A stretch of 64,000 bases of DNA from Zygnema cylindricum (GCA_037447655.1 JBBHKE010003005.1:168701-232700); one strand, 5' to 3'. Counted from the first letter of the stretch, positions 1 through 11,870 are shown. The notes: generated by a model from the sequence alone, not told the origin. Numbers and translations are program-made.

Positions 1-820
1 TCCTAAAATCTTTGTTCCTCCAATCGGTCCCAGCTGCCAAAGCTTACCCACTCTTTCCTCCCCTTTGGATCTCAATTGTATTCTCTCGAACGAGAATCAT
101 CCATACCATTGAATTCCAAATCCACCTTGAGTCTGCCAAGTCCTGCACACGGTTGACTATGTTCTCGAACTCATCGGGTAACTTCATAAGTGAACAATTA
201 ACCTTTTCTTATTCACTAAACACTTTTCCAGCTCTCTCTAGTTCCATAAAAAGTGTAGCAAGCTCATTGCAAATATCCTACATCTTCCCCCATTTGGATG
301 CATACTCTTTAATTTCCTGATCAGCCAACTGTTGTTGCTGAATCGTACCACTCCGGTACATCTCTATGAGATCCACCCAAAGATCAGATGGCCTCTCTAC
401 CCGCAAATGGGGAGATGGAAGCCTTTTAGTAAGATGGCGCAAGATGAAGTGCTTAGCTGTCATATTGTTGTAGTCCTAGGTATCGATATCATTCTCCTCG
501 TTCCTCGGAATAGGTGACAAGAATGCCGAACCTGTTGCTATTGGTGTGACTGTCTCCTTCCCGTTTCCTTTAATCACCACCTCTCTTTCCTTTGTCTCCT
601 CCGTTGAAGATAAATTTGCATCTCTAGTGAATCTGCCTCCTGTAAACCCTGGAGGTATCCCAAGACTTGATGGAGGCCACACCCGTCCACTCACTATTCC
701 CCAAAGCCGTTTCTCAAATAGAGCTTCTGGCATCATACTTTCCCAATATATGAAGCCAGCTCCATTGAATTTGGGCACCCTAAAGGGTGGGCCCATAACT
801 TGCAATTCTGAGACCTCCAT
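1..820 (-). pseudogene. Copia-type gag remnant (element A)
   Basis: This is the 5' part of a Ty1/copia gag gene on the minus strand, cut by the window edge. The start codon lies at 820 and the first residues read MEVSELQVMGPPFRVPKF, the same start seen in the gag at 10,717. Further in, 278-463 reads like a retrotransposon gag (UBN2-type) segment with FILRHLTK and QQQLADQEIKEYASKWG. The pieces lie in different frames, so the gene is broken. It belongs to the element whose LTR-plus-leader follows at 821-1,826. Confidence 0.75.
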
Positions 821-1826
821 AGGACCCTAGAGTAGGCAGCTCACACGAAGCCTTTAGGAAAACCCTGACACCTTTGTGTTTCAGCAAGAATAACTACCAC
901 CTTGGCAAACAAAAACTCTAACCTCCTTCACCACTATGAAGGCAAGACCTCCTTGAGTCGATAGCAAAAAAAATCTCTGAATTTTCTCCCCTGAGCAGTA
1001 AGTTATGAAGGGTCAAAGTTGACCTTTTGTACAGAAGCTATTTGGGAGAGAGGGTCCAATCTATCAAATTTTTCTAAGTCCTATCTCACTCTTAAACTCT
1101 ATCTTCGAAGTACGACACCAATCATAATACTATATCGTAGACATAGGTACAGGTGCCGGTGTACTTTCTGTACGGCCATTGTACGACATTGTCAACAAGT
1201 CGACATATGTTATTTTTGAATTCGTTCCAGTATTCCCCGGAGATGACGTATTCCAATATGGTTGAGCCACGTGTCAATTGATGTGACGTTGACCGAAATC
1301 TGCCGAAAACATATTTCGCGATCTCGGCATGCTTTGCGTCTGTCCGATTAAACCGGATTTCAATCGTAACCGTCATAAATACTTGCGCGATATTTATTTT
1401 GCCTTCGAAACAAAGTGCGCGGTATCTGTTCCGGATGTTCCGTTCGCCGTACATTACAAACTGTATCTATTTCCAAATATCCAGTTAAATGAAAAAGCCT
1501 ACGTGTACATAATTATGTTATTATCAAACCCTATATCGTATAACCTTGATCATAGTCTAATTGGCTAAGGCTACCGGCTACTAGCGGCTCTGACGGACGA
1601 CAAGTACCAGGTTGAAATTTTGGTTCGTCAATATCTATTTTGGTAATTCTACCATTTTAATGTCTTTTCCTCTCTGGATAGCATAGGCGGCATGGCTCTA
1701 TCTCCCTCTCCAACTTTCAGTAACTGCTACAAGTGTAGCAGTTGGAGAGAGGAGTTAGAGGCAGACTGCCTCTGCTTCTTTTTTGCATTTTACAAAACCT
1801 AGAAAATACTAAAATAGCCTTAAATT
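821..1826 (-). repeat. Copia LTR plus leader, unit A
   Basis: This is about 1 kb of non-coding sequence closely matching 1,990-2,991, 7,330-8,331 and, in inverse orientation, 8,708-9,736. It runs from the gag start codon of element A to a conserved end beginning with the motif TATTTTAGTATTTTCTAG on the minus strand. The LTR/leader boundary and primer binding site could not be separated by eye. It carries an antisense tRNA-like hairpin near 1,600-1,650. Confidence 0.7.
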
Positions 1827-1978
1827 TCGACATAACTCTTGCAAAAAACTCTTTTAACCATAAAACTTCCTTGATTGTTGCTGTCTCAACCATGTACTCT
1901 GCCTCCATCATAGAAAGCGCGACAATTTTTTGGCTTTTGCTTTTCAAGCATATGCTCCTAACGGCGAGATGTAAATCT
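1827..1978 (-). pseudogene. Copia RNase H fragment between LTR units A and B
   Basis: The minus strand encodes a short RNase H end with KSKSQKIVALSMMEAEYM. This matches the second copia lineage (16,530-16,680) and not the RNase H of element 1 at 3,018-3,401. At about 1,979 it is fused directly to the gag start codon of unit B, so everything between gag start and RNase H has been deleted. The arrangement LTR, short internal piece, LTR marks a recombination product. Confidence 0.65.
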
Positions 1979-2991
1979 AAGACCTCCATAGGTCCTCAAA
2001 GTAGGCAGCTCACACGAAGCCTCTAGGATAACCTTGACCCCTTTGTGTTTCAACAAGAATAACTGCCTTCCTGACAGACAAAAACTCTGACCACCTTCAC
2101 CCCTTTGAAGGCAAGACTCCCCTGAGTCTATATCAAAAATAATCTGTGAATTTGCTCCCTTGGGCAGTAAGTTATAAAGGGTCAAAGTTGACCTTTTGTA
2201 TAGTAGCTATTTGGGAGAGAGGGTCCAATCTATCAAACATTTCTAAGTCCTATCACACTTTAAAACTCTATCTAATGAAGTACGACACCAATCATAATAT
2301 TGTATCGTACATAAAGGTACTAGTGGCGGTGTACTTTGAGTACGACAATCGTACAACATTGACAACAAGTCGACACATGTCACTTTTCAATTCGTTCTGT
2401 AATCCCCGAAGATGCCGTAATCCAATGTGATGGTGCCACGTGGCAATTGATGTGACGTCGACTGCAAACTGCCGAAAACCTATTCCGCGATCTCGGCATG
2501 TTTTGTGGCCGTCTGATTCAGCCGGATTACAATTGTGGGTGTCATAAATACTTGCGCAATATTTGTTGTGTCTACGAAACAAGATGCGCGCTATCCGTTT
2601 CAGATGTTCCGTACGCCGTACATTACAAACTGTATCTATGTCTTAATATCCCGTTAAATGAAATAGCCTACGTGTTAACATTTAAATAGCTACCAAACCT
2701 TATATCCTATAACCTTGATCTTAGACTAATTGGCTAAGGCAACCGGCTACCGGCTACCCTCTCGGACGGCAGGTACCAGGTTCAAATCTTGGGTCCGTCA
2801 ATATCTATTTTGGTAAAATCTACGAACCTAATGTCTGTCCCCGTCGGGATAGCATAGGCGTCCATGGCTCTATCTCCCTCTCTAACTTTCGGTGACTGCG
2901 ACAAGTGTGGGAGTTGGAGAGAGGAGTTAGAGGCAGACTGCCTTAGCTTCTTTTCTGCATTTTACAATACCTAGAAAATACTAAAATAACA
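1979..2991 (-). repeat. Copia LTR plus leader, unit B
   Basis: On the minus strand the repeat begins at 2,991 with TGTTATTTTAGTATTTTC, a canonical TG LTR start. It runs to a gag start codon at 1,989. It is the 3' LTR of the copia element at 2,992-7,329 and at the same time the 5' LTR of the deleted unit to its left. The plus strand holds a tRNA-like hairpin at about 2,762-2,801. Confidence 0.75.
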
Positions 2992-3017
2992 TTTAATTCC
3001 CACACTCTTTTTATTTT

Positions 3018-3401
3018 CTAGTCACTCTTTATTTTAAGACCACACTTCTCCCGACTGAAAATTAGTTTAAGGGAAGGCACAAGTTTGGTCATCATCTCTG
3101 CTACCATTTCACTATCTGGTTTATACTCCAAACTGATTATCTTGTTTTCTACTTTCTCCTTAACAAAGCTAAGTCTAATGTGTATGTGTTTGGCTTTAAA
3201 GTGATGTTTATGATTAGCAGAAATGGCAATGGCAGCCTGATTATCACAAAACAATTTTTGGACAGCACTTTTAAGATGACCAAGCTCACCAAGCAAAGAC
3301 TTGACCCACATTAGTTCTTTTAAAGCAAAGCAAGAAGCCATATACTCAGCCTCCATGGTGGACTGAGCAATGACCTTTTGCTGCTGCTGCTCCAGCAGCA
3401 A
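3018..3401 (-). pseudogene. Copia RNase H domain (element 1)
   Basis: An open stretch of 127 codons reads as the C-terminal RNase H of copia Pol. It has the STMEAEYMA signature, a CDNQAAI motif, the HFKAKHIHIRLSFVKE segment and an EMMTKLVPS-type end. It lies just upstream of LTR unit B on the minus strand, as expected. It differs clearly from the RNase H copies at 1,827, 8,332 and 16,270, which belong to a second lineage. Confidence 0.85.
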
Positions 3402-3945
3402 GCCCCGTCACCTACATAAAATACATATCTAGATACGCATCTCCTCATATGAGCATCCCCATAGCTAAAATCACTCCAAGTGGTGATATCAGTATTTTTC
3501 CCACCCTAATGCAACCATAGATCCCTAGTTCCTATCAAATATCTAAGGACTCTCTTAGCTGCCTCCCAATCCTTCTTAGTGGGAGCATTCAGACTCCTAC
3601 TTAGTACTTATATCGCTACGGCTATGTCCGCACGGGTACAATTCATGAAATATATTAGGTTACCCACTACTTGTCTATAAGGCATGGTCTGCATAAATCT
3701 TTTCTCATCCGGGCCTACCTCATCATCTAAGATTATAACCCCCTCTTCCACACTCCCCTCACTTCCCTTCTTTAATTCCATATGAGTGGTACAACTATTA
3801 GCCTTGCTTATTTTGAATTTTTATAACATGTTTCCAATGGCCTCTTTTTAAGTTAATCGTATTATCTTTCTATCTATGTCTCTCTCTATCGGATTTCCCA
3901 AAATATACTTAGCTTCTCCCATATCCTTCATCTCAAATCTTCCTT

Positions 3946-4393
3946 TTAGATTTTTTTCAACTTATTGATTTTATCCATAGATTTACTTAAAACAAGCAAA
4001 TCATTAACATAAATTGCAATAAAAATAATTCCTTCCTCATCTTCAAACAAATAAATTGAGTGATCTGAGCTAATCCGAATATATCCCAAACTTGTAAGAA
4101 ACTCATCGAGCTTCTTGTTCCATTGCCAGGCGCCTGTTTCAACCCATACAAAGATTTGATCAATCGACATACCTTGCTTTCCTCCCCTTGCTCCACAAAT
4201 TCCTCGGGCTGTCGCATAAAAATTTCCTCTTCCAACTCTCTATGTAGGAAGGTCGTCTTGATGTCAATCTGATGTACATCCATGTCTTTTGCTGCCGCCA
4301 TACTGAGAAGTATTTGAACCGAAAGAAACGTGACGACCGGAACAAAGTTTTCTTGTAGTCAATTCCCTCTTTTTGGGTAAATCCCTTCGCCAC
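3946..4393 (-). pseudogene. Copia reverse transcriptase (element 1), frameshifted
   Basis: Three overlapping minus-strand frames together give the copia RT: AKGFTQKEGIDY, then MDVHQIDIKTTFLH and VCRLIKSLYGLKQAPG, then IAIYVNDLLVLSKS. The catalytic YVDD box reads YVND, and the domain needs at least two frame changes, so it is inactive. It lies in the usual place between integrase and RNase H. Confidence 0.85.
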
Positions 4394-4645
4394 TAACTAA
4401 GCGTTGTAGCGCTCAATGGTGTTATCCGGGTTGAGTTTCAACTTAAATACCCACTTACACCCAATTTCCTTCCTGTTAGGAGGAGAATCCATCAATTCCC
4501 ATGTATTTGCCGCCATAATTGAGGCCATCTCCTCATTAATGGCTGTCTTCCACCGGTTTCTCTCAAGACAAGTCATTGCCTCATTATAAGTTTGAGGTTC
4601 ATCTGGGTGAGACAGTTTGGTTACCTTATTGTTTACTTGCCTCTC

Positions 4646-4984
4646 TTACAGTCTTTTGTTGTTTCTACTTCCTCCCTCAAACTCGGTTGCCGGAATAGAT
4701 GGCTCTCTTGAATTCTTCCGAAGAGTTTCTACTTCTCCCCTATCCCTTGATTCCAAGTCGATTTCAACGTCTTCCGCTTCGGTTGGAGTTAATAATAGGG
4801 GTTTTACATTCAGGTCCTTCTTGATCTGATCTGTGCCTGCAAGATCATCATCTTCATGAAATCCTGGATAGTTAGGAAGCTCAAAGTCATTAGAATTTTC
4901 TGATTCAAATCTGATTTTGATTGTCTTTGTATGCATAAAGGGATCTATAGATTTTTCTTCATCCATAACCACTAGATGCTTCAC
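4646..4984 (-). pseudogene. Copia integrase-RT linker region (element 1)
   Basis: The minus-strand open frame includes a PGFHEDDDL stretch and many acidic residues, typical of the variable linker between integrase and RT in copia Pol. No catalytic motif is visible. It is placed here by position between the integrase at 5,382-5,855 and the RT at 3,946-4,393. Confidence 0.5.
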
Positions 4985-5381
4985 TAGGATAATATCCTCT
5001 CTTTTGAGATCATAGACTCTATATCCATTTACATCTTCATCAAATCCTAGTAGATATCCTGGTTTTCCTTTTGGGTCTAACTTTCAGTTTGATCGATCTG
5101 TGTCTAAACTGAACACTTGACTACCGAAAACCTTTAATTCTGAAATATCTGGTTAACGGCCTGTCCATCTCTCATAGGGGGTTTGGCCTTTTACTGCTGA
5201 AGTAAGAACTGTTCAGTGCTTGGCCCAAAACTTCATTCATATCTTCTTATCTGACAACATACTCATATCATTATCACTCAGTGTTTTATTTAATTTTTCA
5301 GCAACACCAAGTATTTTTATGAACTATCTTTTGGTGTTGCACTCCATCTTCTCTCAGAAAATCCTCGAAGTGGTTAGAGGT

Positions 5382-5855
5382 TTACTCTCTACCATTGTCA
5401 CTCCTTACTCTCTTGATTGAGGTTTCATGGAGTTTTTCACTCCATGCTTTATATTGTTTAAAACATTCCTGAGCCTCTGACTTATTTTTCAAAAAATACA
5501 CCCTGGAATACCGAGACCAATCATTGGTGATAGTCATCATAAATCTCTTCCCCTCGGGTGATGGCACTCTGGCTCGCCCCCAAAAATCTGTGTGTGCTAA
5601 ATCTAGAATCTTTTTTTCCTTATAGGTGGCAGTTTTTGGGAAGGGTAACCAATGTGCTTTACCTTGAGCACATCCACTATAATCACTTAGATTCTCACTC
5701 TCACCGAACTGAATCCCTTCCATAACACCCATTTTTTTCATCTCTCTTAACTTTTGTAGATTCACATGACCAAACCTTCTATGCCACAACATTATATCTG
5801 GAACATCTGCATAATAAAGTTTCTTCTTTTCATTTCTTAAAATCAGCCTAAACAT
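5382..5855 (-). pseudogene. Copia gag-pre-integrase and integrase N-terminal part (element 1)
   Basis: The 157-codon minus-strand frame carries the gag-pre-integrase signature LWHRRFGHVNLQKL. A zinc-finger-like region follows (SGCAQGKAHWLPFP; one expected Cys is not seen), then the integrase core with LDLAHTDFWG, TITNDWSRYSRVYFL and VRSDNGRE. The downstream core acidic residue falls in the next broken frame. This is the best-preserved part of element 1. Confidence 0.88.
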
Positions 5856-6199
5856 CCATTGGCTACCTTTTTCAGAAGTAATATAAACTTCCTCCTCAAA
5901 ACTAGGAGTAAAGACTCCTTTCTCGTGCTAGTATCAAAACCTTTATCATCTAATACAGACGTAGAGATGAGGTTTTTGTTCAGCTCCGGAATAAACAACA
6001 CGTCGAGAATGTTACTATGGATGTCTTTCCTTCTACTAACACTTTTAGATCTACCGATCCTACAATAGTACTAGTGACAATCCTCCCATCCCCGTACTCT
6101 ATCTCTACGATGGGAATCTTTCTTATCTTAGTGAACAGGTTTTTTCTTTACACATGTGCATGGATGCACCTGAATCTACAATCTAGCCTGCTTCAGATT

Positions 6200-7204
6200 T
6201 CAATCCACCGAAAGCACATTTCTGCTTTCGTGGAATTTCGACCTCGTTTTTGCTTCCAACTCCTCACCGAATAGGAGTTCATCGTCCTCGTCCTCGGATT
6301 TCGTTTCATGTACCTGTGTCACAAAGGCCTTTTTCTTTCCTCTCGGGGGTCCACTGGTGTGCCCCTCTTTTAATCGCAGCTCGGTTAATTTAGTGTACTC
6401 AGCCATATAGGGCCCTGGTTTCTTACAAAAATGGCACAAACCCTTGGGAGTCCTTGGTCAAACTTCTCGGTCTGATTTTTCTACCCCTCCCTTTGATATT
6501 TTTCGACCTGTTTCTTAGAATCATTGTTCCTCTAATTGGTCCCAGCTGCCAAAGCTTGCCCACTCTTTTCTCCCTTTGCATCTCAATCGTATTCTCTCGA
6601 ACGAGAATCATCCCTACCGCTAAATTCCAAATCCACCTTGATTTCGCCAAGTCCTGCACACGGTTGACTATGTTCTTGAACTCTTTTGGTAACTTCATCG
6701 GTAAATAGTTAACCTTCATATTTTTAGTTTTAACCTTTCCAGCACTCTTTAGCTCTAAGAAAAGTGTTGCAAGCTCATTACAAAAATCAAACATCATCCC
6801 CTCCTTCTATATATATGAGTTTATTTTTTGATCATTTAAGTGTTGTTGCTTGATTATACCACTTCCGTAGATCTCTATGAGAGCCACCCTAAAATCGGAT
6901 TCCCTCTCAACCTACAAATTAGGAGATGCAAGCCCTTGAGTAAGATGGCGAAGGATGAAGTGCTTAGCTACCATATTGTTATAGCCCAGGGATCGATATC
7001 ATTCTCCTCTTTCCTCGAATAAGGTGACATGAATGTCAAACTGGTTGCTATTGGTGAAATCGTCTCCTTCTCCTTTCCTTTGTCCACCACCTCCCCTTTA
7101 TTTGTCTTCCTCGTTGAAGATGGATCTGCATCTCTGGTGAATCTGCTTCCTCCATACACTGGAAGGATCCCAAGACTTGATGGAAGCCTCACCCGTCCAC
7201 TCAC
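6200..7204 (-). pseudogene. Copia gag with degenerate zinc knuckle (element 1)
   Basis: Several minus-strand frames make up a copia gag. The N-terminal part is at 6,968-7,204, a central UBN2-like segment at 6,423-6,797 (FCNELATLFLELKSAGKV, then VNYLPMKLPKEFKNIVNRV), and a zinc-knuckle relic CHFCKKPGPYMAEY at about 6,395-6,440. The knuckle lost its His (now Pro) and last Cys (now Tyr). The sequence parallels the remnant at 1-820. Confidence 0.78.
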
Positions 7205-7329
7205 TATTCCCCAAAATTGTTAGTCGCATAGAGCTCGTGTCAATATACTTTCCCAGTATATGAAACCACCTCCATTGAATATGGGCACCTTAGAGGGTGG
7301 GTCAATAACTTGTGACTCTGAGACCTCAA

Positions 7330-8331
7330 TAGGTCCTCAGAGTAGGCAGCTCACACGAAACCTCTAGGATAAGCCTCACCCTTTTGTGTTTCAACAAAAA
7401 TAAGTGCCACCCTATAAGACAAAAACTGTGACCACCTTCACCTTTGTGAAGGCAAGACTCGTGTGAGTTGATAGCAAAAAGAATCTCTGAATTTTCTCCC
7501 CTGAGCAGTAAGTTATGAAGGGTCAAAGTTTACCTTTTGTATAGAAGCTCTCAACGAGAGAGGGTCCAATCTATCAAATTTTTCTAAGTCCTATTTCTCT
7601 CTAAAACTCTTTCTACTGAAGTATGGCACCAATCATAAGACTGTATCATACATAAAGGTATAGTTGACGATGTACTTTCTGTACGGCCATTGTACAACAT
7701 GGCCAACAAGTCGACACATGTCACTTTTGGATTGGTTTCTATAATCCCCGGAGATGCCGTAATCGCATGTAATTGTGCCATGTGGCAATTGATGTAATGT
7801 CGACCGCAAACTGCTGAAAAACTACTTCGCGATCTCGGCTTGCCTCGTGGCCGTTCGATTAAGCCGGATTACAATCGTGGCCGTCATAAACACTTGCGCA
7901 ATATTTGTTTCGTCTTCGAAACAAGATGCGCGCTATCCGTTTCCGAAGTTCCGTACGTCGCACATTACAAACTATATCTATGTCGAAATATCCCGTTAAA
8001 TGAAAAAGCCTACGTGTTAATATTTAAATAGCATCCAAACCTTATATCCTCTAACCTTGATCTTACACTAATTGGCTATGGCAACCGGCTACCGGGTAGC
8101 TTGACAGACGGCAGGTACCAGGTTCAAATCTTGGGTCCGTCAAGATCTATTTTGGTTAAATCTAAAAACCTAATCTCTGTCCCCGTCGGGATAGCATAGG
8201 CGGCTATTGCTCTATCTCCCTCTCGAACTTTCAGTGATTGCAACAAGTGTGGGAGGTAGAGACAGGAGTTAGAGGCAGGCTGCCTCTGCTTCTTTTTTGC
8301 ATTTTACAAATCCTAGAAAATACTTAAATAA
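7330..8331 (-). repeat. Copia LTR plus leader, unit C (5' LTR of element 1)
   Basis: This repeat is homologous to units A and B over its whole length. Its inner end abuts the mutated gag start of element 1. Its outer end (about 8,331) meets an RNase H fragment of the second copia lineage, so the unit also served as 3' LTR of a further element to its right. The plus strand contains the tRNA-like hairpin at about 8,100-8,145. Confidence 0.72.
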
Positions 8332-8707
8332 TCTATTTTCATTGGACGCCTTCTTTTGGCCTTTTCGTGCAATTTATCCCAACCCATCGTCCATACTTAC
8401 CTGTCCGGCTTTCTCGGAGCATGGACGAAGCTTATCCATTCCCTCGGCTTTCATGAGCATGTCTGCCGTGTTCTCCCTATCATATACGATCTTAAACACC
8501 ATTGCTTCCGCTGCGACTATATCACATACGAAGTGTTAATGCATAGCAATGTGCTTCGCCTTTGGATGGTTTATCGGGTTTTTGATGAGAGCTATGCAAC
8601 TCTGACTATCAGTATAGATGCATGTCTTGCCCTCATGTGTGATCCATAACTCTTGCAAAAACTCTTTTAACCATAAAACCTCCTTGACTGTTGCTGCCTC
8701 AGCCATG
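8332..8707 (-). pseudogene. Copia RNase H fragment and 3' UTR, second lineage
   Basis: The stretch matches 16,240-16,612, which codes for RNase H and 3' sequence of the second copia lineage on the minus strand. It is cut at 8,707 inside a conserved Glu-Ala-Glu-Tyr-Met-type region by the start of the inverted LTR unit E. Its junction with LTR unit C is another sign that elements of two lineages were recombined here. Confidence 0.65.
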
Positions 8708-9736
8708 TGTAGAAACTAATGGTTTTATTAGTATTTTCTAGGTCTGAAAAGAAATATAGAAGTCGAGGCAGTCTATCTCTAACTTCTCTCTCCAACTCTC
8801 AAACTTGTCGCAGTCACTGAGAAATTGGAGAGGAAGCTAGAGCCATGGCTACCTTGGCTATCCTGAGGTTTACGGGAATTTTATTATAGGGTTTATATAT
8901 TTGATTAAAATGTATATGCCGGCGGCAGGATTTGATCCATGTACCTGCCGGCCGGCAGACACGAAGTAGCCGGTAGCCTTAGCCGTTTCGTCTAGAGGTA
9001 TTGTTACGTAGCATATAGTTTGATAATTATTTAGATATGTATTCTTGCGATAAACCATTTAACTAGAATTAATTACGGGATACATAGATCCAGTAATATG
9101 TAATGTACGACTTACGGTACGGTCATAAATCAGTACCGCGCATTTGTTTCGTAAATGAAACAAATACCGCGCATGTATTTATTACGGCTACGATTAAATC
9201 CGAATTTAATCGGACGGCCGAGATTAGCGCCGAGATCGCGGAGGAAGATTTCGGCGGTTTGTGGCCATCGCCACATCGGATGACGCGTGGCAAAATTCCG
9301 TTGGATTGTGGAATCTCCGGAGATTATGGCACCGAATCCGGATTTGACATGTGTCGACAATTTGGCCATGTCGTACAATGTCCGTACATAAAGTACACCG
9401 GCAGCTGTACTTTTGCGTACGAAACTCAATTCTGATTGGTTCCGTACATCAGTAGATAGAGTCTGTGAGAGAGATAGGACTTAGAAAAATTAGAAGATAA
9501 GACCCCCTCTCCCAGAGAGCTTCTGTACAAAAGGTCAACTTTGACCCTCCATAACTTACTGCTCAGGGGAGCAAATTCAGAGATTCTTTTTGCTACCGAC
9601 TCACGGGAGTCTTGCCTTTACAGGGGTGCAGGTGGTCAGGGTTTTTGTCTGCCAGGGTGGCAGTTATTTTTGCTGGAACACAAAGGGGTCAGGATTATCC
9701 TAGAGGCTTCTTGGAAGCTGTATACTCTGAGGACTT
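8708..9736 (+). repeat. Copia LTR plus leader, unit E (inverted)
   Basis: This is a plus-strand relative of units A to D, starting TGTAGAAACTAATGG and sharing the TTAGTATTTTCTAGG motif just inside. It ends at a gag start codon at 9,737-9,739 whose first codons are Met-Glu-Val-Ser-Glu, after which the gag is lost. At 8,917-8,957 it carries a long hairpin made of the 7-bp arms TGCCGGC/GCCGGCA and the inner arms GGCAGG/CCTGCC. Confidence 0.7.
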
Positions 9737-10022
9737 ATGGAGGTCTCAGAGTTTCACAACTCTTTGTTGAAATACAGTGAATGATCCAATTCTAACTCTG
9801 GGAATCCTTAGCTTTGTAGGTTTTCGTCCAACTTGATGTTGCACAGTCGTGTGGACTGCTTGAGCCCATAAAGTGGCTTCAAAAGTTTGCACACCTTTTC
9901 AGGGTGTGCACGATACATAAACCCATTTGACTGCCGTATATAAAGATTTTCTTCCTCTTCGCTATGGAGGAAAGTTGTTTTAACATACATCTGCTAGATC
10001 TCAAGGTCAAGGGTTGCAGCAT
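9737..10022 (-). pseudogene. Copia RT fragment fused to gag remnants
   Basis: After a few plus-strand gag codons the sequence switches to a minus-strand RT piece matching 17,375-17,615. Its minus-strand protein reads TTFLHSEEEENLYIRQ, then VCKLLKPLYGLKQSTRLCN. At about 10,022 it is fused to the gag of element D. RT from one lineage directly joined to gag means the pre-integrase, integrase and half of RT were deleted. Confidence 0.7.
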
Positions 10023-10717
10023 ACGACAAATGATGTTTTCGTGCTCATCTGGGAGTTTCATAAGTAGTGTATTAATCTTACTCTCCTCAGATTCTACATA
10101 TCCCGCACTAGCTAGCTCAACGTATAACGCAGCAATATCATTGCAAAACTCTATCATGCTACCGCCTTTATAAACATAGGCCTCTATTTCCTGTTTTACT
10201 AATTGCTGCCTTTGAATAGTCTCACTCTTATAAATCTGACTTATTGCTTCCCATATCTCTGAAGACTTGGTTAGACTTAAAAGAGTGATAGCTATCGACT
10301 TAGACACATATCTAAGTATGAGATGTTTTGCTATAGTATTTTGTATTCCCATATTTTTCTGTCATTTTCTTCAGTTTTAATCCCTACATGTGGTACCATA
10401 GCTGAGAGCCTAGCTCCCCTCACCATAGGTGTCCCTTTTTCCTTCTCCCCTATTTCCCCATCCACGGAAAGGTTTTTCCCTTCACTTTCCGTTGCATATG
10501 AACTCTGGATGATATTCTGGGCAGCCTTAGATGATTCTCCATAGTAATCTCCTCCAAAGCCAGGTGGCGGACATCTCACTTGTCCCGCAACAATTCCCCA
10601 TAAGTGCTTCTCGAAAAGCAATCCCTCCATTGTAAACGCCCAATAAGTGAAGCCTGTTCCATCGAACATAGGCACCCTAGATGGTGGGCCCATAACCTGA
10701 AACTCTGAGACCTCCAT
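10023..10717 (-). pseudogene. Copia gag of element D
   Basis: The start codon is at 10,717 (MEVSELQVMGPPSRVPMF). A second frame at 10,023-10,352 continues with KHLILRYVSKSIAITLLSL, IQRQQLVKQEIEAYVYKGG and FCNDIAALYVELASAGYVE. This is the conserved gag (UBN2-type) region. The two frames differ, so one frameshift separates the parts. The gene ends at the RT fusion at about 10,022, and LTR unit D follows at its 5' side. Confidence 0.78.
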
Positions 10718-11870
10718 TGGCCCTCAGAGTATGCAGATCCAAAAGAAGCTAATCTAGATAGTGCCGACTCCAAGTTGATATAAACCCAAGTGACTGACCC
10801 CTTGACAGTCAAAACCCCAATATAGATTCACCCTTGTGAAATAACACTTTCTGTGTGCTCGGTTCCACCACAGAATGCAAAGTTAGAATATGAGATTTTG
10901 ACACATTCACCCACTTTGACTTTCCCTTAGAAATGCAGCCACCCTGGCAAACAAAAACTTTGACCGACTACACCCCTGTGTAGCCTAGACTCCCCTAAGT
11001 GTGCAGCAAAAAGAATCACTGAAAATGGTCAAGTAAATTGATAGTTATGGCTGGCCAAAGTTTGCCATTTATACAAGGTGCTCTCTGGGAGAGGCAGCTA
11101 CTTACCCAATATTTTCTAAGTCCTATTCCCTCTCTAAAACTCTATCTACTGAAGTACGGCACCAATAAAATTACTGTGTCGTACAGAAAAGTACAGGTGT
11201 CGGTGTACTTTTTGTACGGCCATTATATGACATGGCCAAAATGTCGACACGTGTCAAATCAGGATTAGTTCCTGTAATCTCCGAAATTCCCTTAATCCAA
11301 TGTTATCACGCCACGTGTCATCTGACGTGGCAAATACCGTAAAACGCCAAAAGTACCTTTTCCGTGATCGTGGCGCCTATCGCGGCCGTCCGATCAAAAC
11401 CGGCTATAATCCTAGCCGCTGAAATTCGACGAGCGGTATTTGTTTCGCTATCGAAACAAATGCGCGGTATCCGTTCTGTCCGCGTACCGTACTGCGTACT
11501 AAATCAAACTGTATCTATGAACTAAGTATCTATTCGCGGTTAAAGGAATTAATCTACATGTGACGATTTATATATTTATCAAATCCTATACATCGTAATA
11601 TGTGTCCTAGGACTAACGGTTAGAGCTAACATCTAATGGAAATTGACGGACGGCAGGTACCAGGATCAATTCCTGGGTCCGTCAATTAACTTTTAGTAAA
11701 TATCTAATCCACCCCATGTCTTCTCTAGTGAGCTTTAGGCAGCCATGTCTCTAGCTCCCTATCAAGCCTTCAGTGACTACAACAAGTGTGGGGGCTTGGA
11801 GAAGGGAGTCAGGGACAGACTACCTTTACTCTTTTTCTATAAAGACCTAGAAAATACTCAAATATCAACA
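10718..11870 (-). repeat. Copia LTR plus leader, unit D
   Basis: On the minus strand the LTR starts at 11,870 with TGTTGATATTTGAGTATT and ends at the gag start at 10,717. It is a diverged relative of units A to C. Its first leader bases recur at 15,989-16,112. A near-perfect hairpin lies on the plus strand at 11,643-11,685, with a 9-bp outer stem (TTGACGGAC/GTCCGTCAA), an 8-base bulge, a 5-bp inner stem and a 7-base loop that resembles a tRNA T-arm. Confidence 0.72.

Larger units (their letters stand above)
2992..7329 (-). mobile_element. Ty1/copia retrotransposon internal region (element 1), decayed
   Basis: Read on the minus strand, the order is gag, degenerate zinc knuckle, gag-pre-integrase, integrase, reverse transcriptase, RNase H, which is the copia order. 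All parts are broken by frameshifts and stops. The gag start codon is mutated (ATG to ATT at about 7,329). LTR unit C (7,330-8,331) sits upstream and unit B downstream. The length of about 4.3 kb fits a full copia interior. It should be non-functional. Confidence 0.85.
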
